This document shows positions 24,661 through 35,133 of a DNA stretch of 64,000 nucleotides, piece after piece; position 1 is the first letter of the stretch; each line of letters starts with the position of its first letter. The position numbers were made by a program, and so were the translations under genes. The notes beneath the pieces were generated by a model that saw only the letters and a program-made list of their open reading frames with translations, did not search any database and was not told the origin of the DNA. This DNA is from Zarea fungicola (taxonomy: Eukaryota; Ascomycota; Sordariomycetes; Hypocreales; Cordycipitaceae), in contig FWCC01000241.1 in NCBI GenBank assembly GCA_900169235.1, forward strand, positions 186,001 through 250,000, given 5' to 3'.

Positions 24661-25593
24661 GTATAGAGCTTCACTGCATTTGCATCACTAGCATGTTTTA
24701 TGGCTAACTGCTGTCTTATAATACAGTGTGAGATGATGCTGACAATCTTGCCCATGGCGACATGTCGGTGGTTACTCATTGTGCGTTAATCGGCGCCCTT
24801 GTACGCAAAGGAGGAGGAACCAAATTTTTGATTGTTAATGACACAACAACTTGTCTGCCATATTAGCCAGTTTTTGAAAATACCGGCCAAGTCGTTCCAA
24901 ATTAAATTTCCGCAGTCTTTACTTTCCCCAGGACGGAAGTGGCGTTGGTCATCTACACTGTTAATTTCTTGGGGAAAAAAAGTCGCCGAAACCCGACTGT
25001 GACTTAACTGCCTCGAAAGTGAGTACTAAAAATTTCAATCATCATTCTCCCCCGTATTCTCCCCGCTATGAAACTTGGGATAATACAAATCTCATCGACA
25101 GTCTCCCACGCACAATCCACTTCCGACGACACTTGATCCCAAAACCACGCCAACAAAGATACTGGTCTGGTGAGGGGCGCGCCCATTGGTTAGTGCCTCT
25201 CAGCCTCGAGCGGTCGATCCCGGAACGGTCGGGCGGATGGGGCCGATCGATGCTTGGACTGGAGCATAATTAATTGGCGCCAATCTAGACATGGTGGCGC
25301 GTTTCCACAAACTAGTACTATGGTGGCGCACATGTCTTCGGGCCGGGCGGGCATTCTTCAACGTGATGAATTTGATCTAACTAGTAAACAATTGATTGGC
25401 TAACCACCAATGTGCGGTGAAACAATCTGTGTATGGAAGGAAAAGCATTGTGTGGGCAGGGGAAAAAGGCAAACTAAATGGTACAATATGTAAAGCCAAA
25501 GAAGCATCCATGGTGTTTACAGGCAGACGGGGTAATTAGACGGCGGGGTGTTGAAGGGAAGTTGGGTAGTGAGAAAAAGTTGGGCAGGACAGG

Positions 25594-27702
25594 TTAGGCA
25601 GCTTCGGTTTTGGTCGCTGCAACCTCACCCGCTCCAGGAGAAGTCCCGTTGACCTTTTCCTCGGGCGCCTCGGCCGCCGCTGCCTTGGCCTCGTCGCGCT
25701 GCTTCTTGACCTTTTTGACGCTGAACCATGGCATAAAAACACTGCCTGCGAGGCTGAGGGCGGCAGTGGCCACAGCTGCGTAAAAGGCCTGCAGAGGAGA
25801 TCCAGCGTTAGCTTTACGTACATTCACCTGCATTGGGTGTTTCAGGAGAATGCTTACCTCGATAATGGCGTCGTTGTATGCTTCGCGAAGCTGTCCGAGA
25901 TACTCTGGTCCGACAAGACGGTCGAGGTTCGTGGCGCCGCCAGTGAGAAGAGACGATGGATCCAGGGGCAAGTTAGCCTTTGCAACGTTGCGGACAAGGC
26001 TGTTGGTGAACAGGCTCTGGCCAACAGAGAGAAGGATCGCGCCACCAAACGTTTGGATGAAAATGATGAGAGACTAGAGAGAAGAAGCGTGTCAGAGTTG
26101 CTGCATCTTATGCCTGTGGGTGGTCCGGTAAGCTACTTACTGTGCCCTCGGCGACCTGTTTGTCGGGGAGAGCAGTTTGGATTGCAATGAGCGGCTGCTG
26201 CATGCCAAATCCAATACCTGCACCGTAGATGGCCTGGTATCCGATCCACTTTCCGATGCCACTGCTGGGTTTGAATGTTGTCATCAGTCCACTTCCCTAG
26301 AGCACAAAACCAGTCAGTATTACTACCATCAAGTAAAGTTGTACCGAAGTAAACATACCACGCTGACAAAGACACTACTAAGGATGCATAGCCAAGTGTA
26401 GTAACCGTTCACCGACACGAGGATTCCTCCAACCAAAGACAGAACAACACTGCCAAGCAACAGAGGAAGAATACGAATGCCACTCTCAGAGGCAGTACTG
26501 CCTTTGATGGCCTGGAACCAGATCGGGAGGTAGTATGTCAAAACGAGAAGGCTGCCAAAGAGAAAGAAGCTAAAGACGCAGCTTGCCCAGACAGTCCGGT
26601 TCCTGGCGACGCTCAGAGGCACCATGGCGCGGTCAGCCTCGTGCACCTGGAGCCAGGCAAAGGCAATGAGCAGCAAGCCGCCGAGAACAAACAGGACGAT
26701 GATGCGTGCATTGTTCCATGGGTATGTGCTGCCTCCCCACATAATGGCAAGGAGAAGACAGATAATCATGGGGAGGAACAGGAGGATGCCGAAAGGGTCC
26801 AAACTCATCATCTTTTCTCTAAAAGAGAGAGTCGGGCTGTCGGGGGCCTTGAGTCCTCGGGTAAAGGCAATGATGATGATGGCGGCCACGAGACCGATCG
26901 GGAGGTTGATGTAGAAGCACAAACGCCAAGTAACGTATTCTATGTAGCGATTGGTTAGTATATTGTGGCCGTGTCTGGGCTGCGCTGCTTACCGGTCATG
27001 ACTCCTCCTAGACTGCACATGGATCATTCCGTTAGCACGTTGACGAACAGTAGTACGTAGTGGAGGGCATCTTACAGAGGACCGGCGACACTGGCGAGGG
27101 CGTACATGGAACCAAGAGAGCCCTGATACATCGGTCGCTTGTCCAGGGGAAACAAGGCAGCAATGATGAGTGTAGCACCAGAGAGAATCCCACCAGCACC
27201 AATGCCTTGAATAGCTCGACCGATGATTAAGCCGACAGAGGTGGGAGTGGCACCGCACACAAGACTGCCGAGCTCAAAGATACCGAGAGCCGCGAGAAAC
27301 ACCCAGTGGACTGGAAACAGGTTGTAGAGCTTTCCGTAGAGCAGCAGGAAGCTGCAGTTGGCAAGCAAGTAGGACGATCCATACCAGCCCACGTCTTCGA
27401 GCGAGTTGAACTGGTTGGTGATGCTCGGAATGGCGGTCGCAATGATGGTGGTGTCGAGAGCCTGGCAAAAGACGGCGAGACACAAGCTAAACAAGGGGTT
27501 AGAAATGTGTGATCGAGGCTGCACGCCGCATACCATGGCGGCGACGCCACGCGGGCAATCGCGCGTTTGGAAGAACTCACGCCAACATGACAAGTGCGAG
27601 TTGCATATTCGTCATTTGTTTCTTGGGAGCATCATTGTCCGTCGACGTCGATGCAGAGGGCACGCCCTGCGGTGGCTGTTCCGCAGCTTGTTGGTCCGTC
27701 AT
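25594..27702 (-). CDS. MFS drug:H+ antiporter (DHA14-type), probable metabolite exporter
   Basis: Predicted 14-helix plasma-membrane efflux pump of about 566 aa, in the role GliA has in gliotoxin clusters. Seven exons: 27702-27581, 27486-27076, 27012-26993, 26939-26359, 26296-26141, 26073-25858 and 25788-25594. Exon 3 is only 20 nt but is needed to keep frame and supplies LGGVMT, part of the family's GPLLGG-type motif C. Other hallmarks are [19 protein letters not shown] near residue 50, [11 protein letters not shown], and DKRPMYQG. The C-terminus is a short Lys/Glu/Ala-rich tail. It sits at the left edge of the dense cluster and diverges from the glutathione transferase gene; their shared promoter holds one regulator-type site. 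Confidence 0.9.
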
Positions 27703-28436
27703 GATGGTCGCGCGTTTGGACGGACGTTTGGATGGGTGGTATTGGCGATTCAAGGCTTCAGACGGAAGGACGAAAACAAAAAAAAAACCTAATAAATCAA
27801 GCAAGTATCCGAGATGGATCAAAAGAGTTGGAATAAGGATCGAAAGCAGCTGGTGGCTGACGGTGGTTGGAAATGGACTGCGTTGTGTGCATCTGAGGCT
27901 AAACAATGCTGCCGTTCAAGATCGAAGATGACTTACACGACCACGTTAGCTTGAGCTGGGGGTCAAGGGGCTGAGAAAAACGGTCCCCGAGAATGTCTCC
28001 GAGATGTATCCGATCGATTTAAAGTTGCCGCCAACGGCGCCACAACAAATGTCTCCGAGATGAAGGGACGGTACTAGCCCCTCTGGGGAAAGATACATGG
28101 AAGGTACTTGTGCTTTGGTGGCCTGTGGCTTGTTAAGTTAAACAGCCTTTGTTGGAAGGCGCACGGGCCGAGCCCCAATGACAGGACAGCGCATGCGGGT
28201 CCTCTCTTCTCTCTACCAATTGCCAAGGTGCCCATTGCCAGTCTAAGGAGGCCGATGATGTGCCTCCACCGTCGCGACAAGTGCGTAGTGCGTAGAGCGG
28301 CGACCAATATGCAGCAGACTTGGGCCCCGAAGATGAATTCTCGAGTTGATAAGATGGTTCCGTCCAGCACATCAGTCTCAGTTTCAGCTGCGACGGCAGA
28401 TAGTTGCTGGCACAATCGAGTACAGATAGCTCAACA
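27703..28436. promoter_or_regulatory. bidirectional promoter, MFS exporter / glutathione S-transferase
   Basis: A 734-nt divergent intergenic region. It holds ACGGTCCCCGA at 27980-27990 (the reverse complement fits TCGG-N3-CCGT) and two perfect copies of AATGTCTCCGAGATG at 27992-28006 and 28048-28062, spaced 56 bp apart. Confidence 0.6.
27980..27990 (-). promoter_or_regulatory. predicted Zn2Cys6 regulator site ACGGTCCCCGA
   Basis: Fits TCGG-N3-CCG(A/T) on the minus strand. It lies 278 bp upstream of the exporter start and 447 bp upstream of the transferase start. Confidence 0.5.
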
Positions 28437-29458
28437 ATGGACCCTACCGTAACTGCGAGCCAAAACACGTCCAAAGGACCAGATGGAGAGGTCCTCATTG
28501 GCGATCCAGAATTTGACGGGCGCGTCATTCTCTACGTTATCAAAGGTTCGATGACCGCCACCCGCTTGCTTTGCTCTCCCCAGTGCGGGGCATGTACCGC
28601 CATGTTGATTAACCTGTAATTCACAGCGGACGAGACATCATACATCAACTATGTTAAGCCACTTATTCTAGCCGAAGAACTGCAGTTTCCGCACTGCCTC
28701 GCCGTCATCGACACGCACTCGCAGTGGGCCTACCAGATGCATCCTGAGCGCTATGTTCCTGCCCTGAGGGACCAGGACCCAGAGACCGGAGAGCGCATCA
28801 ACGTCTTTGAAGGCACAGCTTGCCTCTACTACCTGGCCGAGCGTTTCGACCACACTGGCGACTGGCTGGGCCGTACGGCATATGAGCGCGGCGCCGTACA
28901 CTCCTGGACCGCCTACCAAACAGCAGGCATAGGGTGAGTGGCAAGGGAACTGTCCATGTCATTGAGCCAATATTTGGCTGCTCATTATTTCCTGCAATAA
29001 AAGCTCTGACCAATTCACTGTGGCAACTAGGGCAACGGCAAAGTACTGGCTCTACTTTCTCCGTGGCTACCCATCACGAGCGGAGCCTGTGCAACTACCA
29101 AGAACCATAGAAAAGTAAGCTCGAAAAGCCGTTTTCGCTAATGCGGCGCCACTTCTACGCCGAGATGACAAGTTCTTTGTTTACTAAGACCCTGGGACAA
29201 AGGTTGCATGAAAACACTGTCAAGCAGTGGGACATACTCGAGACCCGCCTGGCCCTTCCAGACCAAAAGTACATTGCGCTGCGCGACCGCCCGACCATTG
29301 CCGATCTTTCCTATTTCCCCTTTGCCATGCCTTGGATGTTTAAATTCTTGTCTGTGGACATGGAAAAGTACCCCCATATCGTTGACTGGGCAGACCGCAT
29401 GCTTTCGCGTCCTGCTGTCCAAAGGGTCATGGAGAGTGCGCCACGCATAGGTCATTGA
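28437..29458 (+). CDS. glutathione S-transferase (GliG-like role)
   Basis: Predicted GST of about 251 aa that would add glutathione to an activated intermediate and so introduce sulfur, as GliG does in gliotoxin biosynthesis. Four exons: 28437-28545, 28627-28933, 29031-29114 and 29203-29458. The N-terminal thioredoxin-like domain has YVKPLILAEEL and, near residue 90, FEGTACLYYLAE, where the (E/S)xA glutathione-binding turn lies. The C-terminal helical domain contains LHENTVKQWDILETRL and RPTIADLSYFPF, the usual fungal Ure2/GTT-like signature. The last splice (29115-29202) was set by continuity of the helical domain. Divergent from the exporter gene and convergent with the methyltransferase gene. 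Confidence 0.88.
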
Positions 29459-29835
29459 GGTTGACGGGCATTCGGACAGTTTGTGGGGCAACATGGCTCT
29501 ATTTTACTGCTGTGGGACACTTAGAAGGGTTTTGTTTGAAGAATGTTTCAATCTCTTTTAAGACAGTAGATTGAGAATTCAGACTGCATTTGAGCACGAC
29601 ATCTGGTGTGAAGCATGTAATTGATGTAGAGTGCAGCGCTTGCTCTCAAACTCGTTGAAACTCACCGATAAAAATATCATGACGTGATGAAAACACTTTA
29701 AAATTGCAATTGAGAATTTCGACTTGCTTCTTTCTATTCAAGGGCACGTCATTCAATAGCAAGCAAAATGTACGCTTATCCTCAGCTAGATTGCGCCTGA
29801 ACCCTCCTTCCCGACTACGTTCTCTAGAACCCCCA
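29459..29835. other. convergent 3' flank
   Basis: Space between the 3' ends of the transferase and methyltransferase genes. No gene is visible. Confidence 0.5.
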
Positions 29836-30712
29836 TCATGCCTTTTGACCCCAGACCACCCTAATCTTTGTCTTTCCGCCCTGTTCAGATAACTCTTTGC
29901 GCAACTGAGCTTGCAAGTTGTTTGCATCCTCAGTAAACTCGTTGGGAAGCATCACTGGAATCAAAGTCAGCTACATACACCCTGCCACATGCCCGTAATG
30001 ACTCACTCTTCACGCCCTGCACAAGCGGCGGCACGGCTCCGCAGAGGCTTTCTGTGCTCTTTTGCTTTAGTTCCGGGTTGGGGTTGCTCTTGCCGTGCAG
30101 AATATCGACGGAGCGCTCCTCGACGCCCGCTAGACCGGCGTCCCGCATGGCGCCAGCGAGCTCCTTGGCCAGGTTCGGCCCCATGCCGCTAAACGACGAC
30201 ATGGACTGCGCAAAGTGCAGAAACTGCTTGAGCGCGGGGCCGTTTTCGGGGACAGAGTCAATGTCGACCTCGACGAGCTGCATCCACGCACCGGGCTTGA
30301 GCAGGCCCGCGAGCCGCGACACGACGGCCGCAATGGTTTGCGGTGGCGCTGCGGCCATGACGAGGCGCTGATGCACGAGATCGAATGATTCGGCCCAGTT
30401 GGTGGGGAAGGCGTCGTGGATGGACTGGTTCTGGAAGCGCGTGCCTTCGGGGGCCGGGTGCGGGTAGAGGGCCTCGTCAATGTCGGTGCCTACGTACTCG
30501 TGCTTGACGGGGTAGAGGTTGCGCATGTGCAGAAGCCAGCAGCCGTCGGCGGTGCCGGAGTCGAGGATGCGGAGGCCCGGCTTGGAGAGGTCGAGGGGAG
30601 CGTAGATGGGGTTGCCCATGGCGGCCATCATGACATCGTGTTGGCCGGAGAGGCGCTCGCGCTCCCACTTGTTGTCGTCATCATTCTTGGTGTGTTTGAT
30701 GAAATCTTCCAT
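29836..30712 (-). CDS. SAM-dependent methyltransferase, GliN/LaeA-like
   Basis: Predicted 274-aa class I methyltransferase, likely an N- or S-methyltransferase by similarity to GliN-type cluster enzymes. Two exons: 30712-30007 and 29954-29836, with a 52-nt intron. Reading through the intron gives a false end; splicing yields a C-terminus with LPNEFTEDANNLQAQLRKEL, a helix typical of this subgroup. SAM-binding motif I is ILDSGTADGCWLLHM near residue 48, the acidic end of strand 2 is in VGTDIDEALYP, and FDLVHQRLVMA is near residue 108. A global regulator of LaeA type is unlikely, because the protein is short and embedded in a cluster. The acceptor atom cannot be read from the sequence. Confidence 0.85.
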
Positions 30713-30962
30713 TTTGGTGAAGAAAAAAAAGAAAGAAAGAGAGATAGAGAAGAATAGAAAGGATAGAAGGGATGGTTTTTGCGAGAGGATCGAGACGTCA
30801 ACGGTGTGCAAGATAGTTCAGAGGCTACGTGTAAGTCGTACTTGGATAAGGTGAACAAGACCAAGAGAGAACGAGGCAGAAACGCAGATACTGGATGCCT
30901 CACTGCTTATAATCTATCTACTATCCCAAACGAAGAAGTGCTCAACATTTTGGCCTCCAGCC

Positions 30963-32789
30963 TCATGCATATCCGCAGCTGACCCCAAAGCCGGACTTTT
31001 CTACGGGCGCCGTCGGTTGCACCTTTTCCTCCACCCTCTTCTTGCACCGCAGCAAAAAGTCTGGATGCGTAATCCAGCAATCTTTATTCCTCGACCAAAT
31101 GTCATCGCTCAAGAGACTCAAATCGTAATTGCGCACCAGGTGCACGAGCGTCGCCCGAATCATGACGTCGGCCATGTGCTTGCCGAGGCACTGTCGGGGC
31201 CCGAAGCCGAACCGCCAAAACAAGTACCGGCGGTGCGTGTCGCGGCCGCCGAGGAAGCGGTCCGGCCGGTACGCGGCGTGGTCGGGCGCCCACTCGTCGC
31301 CGCGGACGTTGAGCGCGTACGCGTCGACGACGAAGCTCGTGCCCGCCGGCACCACGTACCCGTCGACCTCGCGCGCGGTCGGCGCCGCCTGCGGGACGCT
31401 AAACGCCGCGAGGGGCCGGAGCCGGGACGACTCGAGCACGCACGCCGCCAGGTAGGTCGACCGGTCCTGGATGTAGGCATCGAGTGCGGCCTCCCCACCG
31501 CTGCCGCCGCCGCCCTGGGCCTCGACGTCACGCATCTCTTTACGCAGGCGCTCTTGCGCCTTGGCGTGCACGGCGAGGAACACGAGGTTCCACGACAGGC
31601 CGCCTGTGGTCACGTCAAGGTTGGCAAAGAGTGCTTCGTCAATAGTCTGCAGCAGCTGCTCTTCATTAATCTCTCCGTTTTCGACGGCGGCCGCCATGTG
31701 GACAATTGGGGCACTCGGGGCGTGCACCTTGGCGTGTTGCAGCGCGTCCTCGTTGAACTGCTTCCAGGACTGCTTGAACTGGCGCAGCTCCTTGTTGGCA
31801 CGAGTGGGGAGGAAGCGCGACCATGAGAATCGTGGGAGACCTCCGCGAATGACGTACCCAAAGATTTTCTCACGCATTGGTGCGAGTTTGGTCAACCGCT
31901 GTGTGAGATCCTCTGAGAGCGGTCCGTAAAAGACTTTGGCCACGATCCAGAATGGCAACATTTTTAGATCTTCGGCCGGGTGGATGAGGCCCTTTGCCAA
32001 ATTGCCGTGTGGCTGTTTGTCCAAGCCCTCAAAAAATACTTCTACCTACTCAATTGAGCACAAAGACAGGCAGATGTCAGAATAAAGTAAACTGTTGGGC
32101 TGGGCTGAGCCAAAGGGTTAGACTTACCTGCGTACGATAATCATCCACACACTGAACCACGGCTCGGTGCGAAAAGGGCGTCTCGACAACCGCCCGCAAG
32201 CTACGCCAGGATTTCCCGCTAATGAGGCCTAGACAGTCTCCAAGGAGCTGGCTCATGTAGAAGCCCGAATTGTTTGCCGGAGCTTTCGAATGCCTATCCG
32301 AGTCTTTGAAGACTTGTTGCAATTGCTGAGGTTGTGTAAGAACACTCCAGACAGTTAGCTTTGCTTTTTGCCGCTTCCTTGCAACATACATTTCAGACTT
32401 CATGCCGGACCATATCCGGTAGACATTGCCATTTATTGCCTGCCACGCAGTAGAATTTTCGATGCCACCGATAAACTTGTCGTCGTCGCCTTGACCGTTG
32501 GGCCAAACGTATGGGCAAGATGGAATCTGACCCAGCCCATCTTTATGCAGGATGGGATATTTCCATTCGAGAAACATCTGTCATTTTCCGATTAGAATTT
32601 ATATATTTTAAATCTTGTGCTTTAATGATCTCTTCATACATTCATGAATCCGGAAATGACATGTTTTAGTGGCCCAGGCAGTATGCCGGGGGATACCAGC
32701 TCTGCCAGGCAAAACGTCACGATGGCGGCAACAACATAGAGCAAGGCCGACAACACCCCAGCAAGGTTTCCGGTAAATCTTTCAATCAT
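30963..32789 (-). CDS. cytochrome P450 A (ETP-cluster type)
   Basis: Predicted ER-anchored P450 monooxygenase of about 560 aa. Three exons: 32789-32640, 32577-32128 and 32045-30963. The 50-residue first exon carries the membrane anchor (VLSALLYVVAAIVTFCLAEL) and would be missed by a model starting at 32577. The heme-binding loop is FGFGPRQCLGKH, with Cys near residue 485. ExxR lies in VLESSRLRPLAAF. The I helix reads ANLDVTTGGLSWNLVFLA, where the usual (A/G)Gx(D/E)T order is altered; this matches my recollection of GliC/GliF-group enzymes. A role in oxidising the peptide backbone or an aromatic ring is inference. Confidence 0.88.
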
Positions 32790-32910
32790 GATTCCAAAGT
32801 GTTAAAAAAGGTCGAATATGGTAATGAAGAGCTACAAAGGGATAATAGCCGCCAGTGTCCTACAGTGGGAGCACGCCTTTTAAACATCTACTTTGGTCCA
32901 GCCGCAAACT

Positions 32911-32921
32911 TCGGCCTCCGT
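32911..32921 (+). promoter_or_regulatory. predicted Zn2Cys6 regulator site TCGGCCTCCGT
   Basis: Matches TCGG-N3-CCGT, 122 bp upstream of the P450 A start codon. Confidence 0.5.
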
Positions 32922-33197
32922 GCATAGGAATTACTTGTTCCAGGCACCCCATCTTAAGTATTGTCAAGTATTCCGGTTTCATTCAATTTACAAGCTGCAT
33001 TTTAGATGCCCAAAACTTGGTGTGAAGAGATTGCAACTTGGAATATTATGCGGCCGTCTTAATGGTACATGTCAGGTTCTATCACAGGGACGGAAAATTG
33101 AATTATTGGCATTTAATAAAAATTTGCAATGTTTAAATAAACTTTGATAATGGCATTCTGTTTGCCGGTGGCGTAAATGCAACTACGGACCGTGCCT

Positions 33198-33208
33198 TCG
33201 GACGCCGT
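33198..33208 (+). promoter_or_regulatory. predicted Zn2Cys6 regulator site TCGGACGCCGT
   Basis: Matches TCGG-N3-CCGT, 251 bp upstream of the acyltransferase start codon. Confidence 0.5.
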
Positions 33209-33458
33209 GCTACTGCTCGTTAACTACATGCAGCCTCTCCCGCCGATTCCGCAATAAGAGCAATTTTACACAGGAGGGGGAACAATCACTCAAGATACAA
33301 CATGCTCAGCAAGTAAATATTACTTTTGTGACTCCATTCCTTTTTATTCCTTTGTCCAATTTTTTTCTACCTGAATGCACGTTCGCTCATCAGTTGTTAC
33401 CAAAAACTGTACCGCATTTCAACATTGTCAACTGCCCTAAAAGGAGCAAACCACCGAT

Positions 33459-34868
33459 ATGCAAAACTCAACCATAACAACTGCAAACCCATCGCCTCCC
33501 ATGGCGTTCGAGATACCAAAATCTCTCGTCACATGGGACATGCGGTCTCCTCTAATCTTTGCCGCGCAGAGCATCATTACCGCCGCTCTGATATGCACCA
33601 CCCGAAAGTCGTCCCTCCTCCGACCAGCCGTTCTACCTGTACTTGTGTGGCTGATGTTTCGCTCATGGGAGGCAGCGCCAGCTTTTACCGGCCAGGGCGT
33701 TCTCTACTCGTTTTGGTGGGTTGGGCCGTATGCCAACATTTTCCACTGCATGAACCAGCTCTGCCTCTATCCCCTCGACAGCGCGGATATCAAGCACGAG
33801 ATGAGGCTCCAAGCTACCAGGAAGAATGCAGAGAAAGCCAACGGTCACACCGAAAAGACCCCCGCGGGACTCTTGTCACAAATTTGGTTCACAACGGCTA
33901 TGCTTTTCAGCTTTCGTGGCATCGGCACTACCCACCAGATCAGCTACATCCCAGCCTTTCCATCCGGCGCCGTTCCGTCGAGGATACGTTTCTTGACACG
34001 CCAGTGCTTCATGATCTTGATACAGTACCTGATCATGGACGTGCTGGCATCTTCACCTCCACCACCGGATGTCATGGACAGCTGGGCCGAGGGCAAAGAG
34101 TGGCTCTGGATCAGCTCGCTGAACAAGCACCCGGTGACGGTGGCAGACTTGCAGAACCGGTTCATCGGCTGCGCGATGAACTGGTTCATAGTCGGGCGGG
34201 TCATGAACGATATCTGGTATCGTATATTCTCCGTCATTTTTGTCGGCCTGGGCATTTCGAAGGCGGAGCAATGGCCCCCGTCTTATGGCAACTACAATGA
34301 TACGTGCTCGCTCCGTGGGTACTTTGGGTAAGTTTCTTGACGAGACCTGCAAAAAAGGGACCACGCCAAACAAGAATATAGGCTGGCTAACAAGAGACAT
34401 CTGACGGGTAGGAAATTCTGGCATCAAACCGTCCGCTGGCCATTTCAGGGTGCATCCAGCTACTTTACCCGTCGCATCCTCCGCCTGCCGCAAGGAGTCA
34501 TTGAACGCTACGCCAACATTACTGCCGTCTTTTTTCTCTCCGGCACGCTGCACTCCATCCTCGATATTGCGTTCGGAGGCCAGTATGACCCGACTGGCAG
34601 TCTTCTGTGCTTTGGTCTGCTGTTGCCATTGGGCATCATCTTCGAGGACACGGCGCAGTGGGCATGGAGACGCGCGACTGGTGTCCGGGCCGGGTTGTTT
34701 GGTCGCGTGGTCGGGCACCTGTGGGTTGCATTGTATCTCGCGCTTGTCACGCCCATTTTCAACTACAGGCTGCAGCGCATACCAGGTAATCCGACGTATC
34801 TGGTACCGTGGAGTGTGATTTCCCTTATGAAGGAAACTTTTGAATCTATGGCTGGGAATGGGAAGTGA
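33459..34868 (+). CDS. wax-synthase-domain membrane O-acyltransferase
   Basis: Predicted multi-pass membrane acyltransferase of about 441 aa, of the type that acetylates hydroxyls in fungal metabolites (AusQ/AdrJ style). Two exons: 33459-34327 and 34412-34868, with an 84-nt intron. The N-terminal half has several hydrophobic helices (SPLIFAAQSIITAALI; VLPVLVWLMFRSW). The conserved block after the splice (KFWHQTVRWPFQG) contains the family's W-H motif, and FLSGTLHSILDIAFGG carries a second conserved His. The acyl donor is not visible: acetyl-CoA is the family default, but an aryl-CoA from the ligase at 60.9-62.7 kb is a speculative alternative. It shares a divergent promoter with P450 A. Confidence 0.85.
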
Positions 34869-35133
34869 TAAAGGGGTGCAAGAATCTATTGATACAGTTT
34901 TGAAGTTTTTAAAATACAATAAAAGATGTTAGATCAGGAGCAGGCTGTTTACCCATATTTTGGACTCGACATGACGCTGCTTGGACTTGCATATTGACAC
35001 GGTGAGCTTTGCAACTTTAGAAAGCAATGTGAGAACAACAACTGGACCAATTCATAGCCCTCATGGCCAAGAGAGAATTTGGATCTAATATGTGTCAAAA
35101 ACATCTATTGTTGTTTATCGAGTACTCCCAAAT

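Larger units (their letters stand above)
21426..25593. other. gene-poor region with direct repeats and simple repeats
   Basis: Four kilobases without a supported intact gene. It is AT-rich at 21.4-22.1 kb. It carries the 55-bp direct repeat pair, a CAGG microsatellite (23521-23544), three copies of an AAAATAAATG word (about 23593-23625), a CAC-rich run near 24035-24058 and an ankyrin-like fragment at 24.4-24.65 kb. It separates the regulator from the main cluster. Confidence 0.5.
32790..33458. promoter_or_regulatory. bidirectional promoter, P450 A / acyltransferase
   Basis: A 669-nt divergent region with two sites of the TCGG-N3-CCGT type, one close to each gene. No other feature is seen. 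Confidence 0.6.

Noticed and set aside
31017..31826. 269-aa open frame on the plus strand
   Set aside because: Antisense to the last exon of P450 A, whose heme motif and splice structure are clear.
33425..34300. 291-aa plus-strand frame overlapping the acyltransferase gene
   Set aside because: It is an alternative frame of the acyltransferase, which has the family motifs and a correct splice to exon 2.
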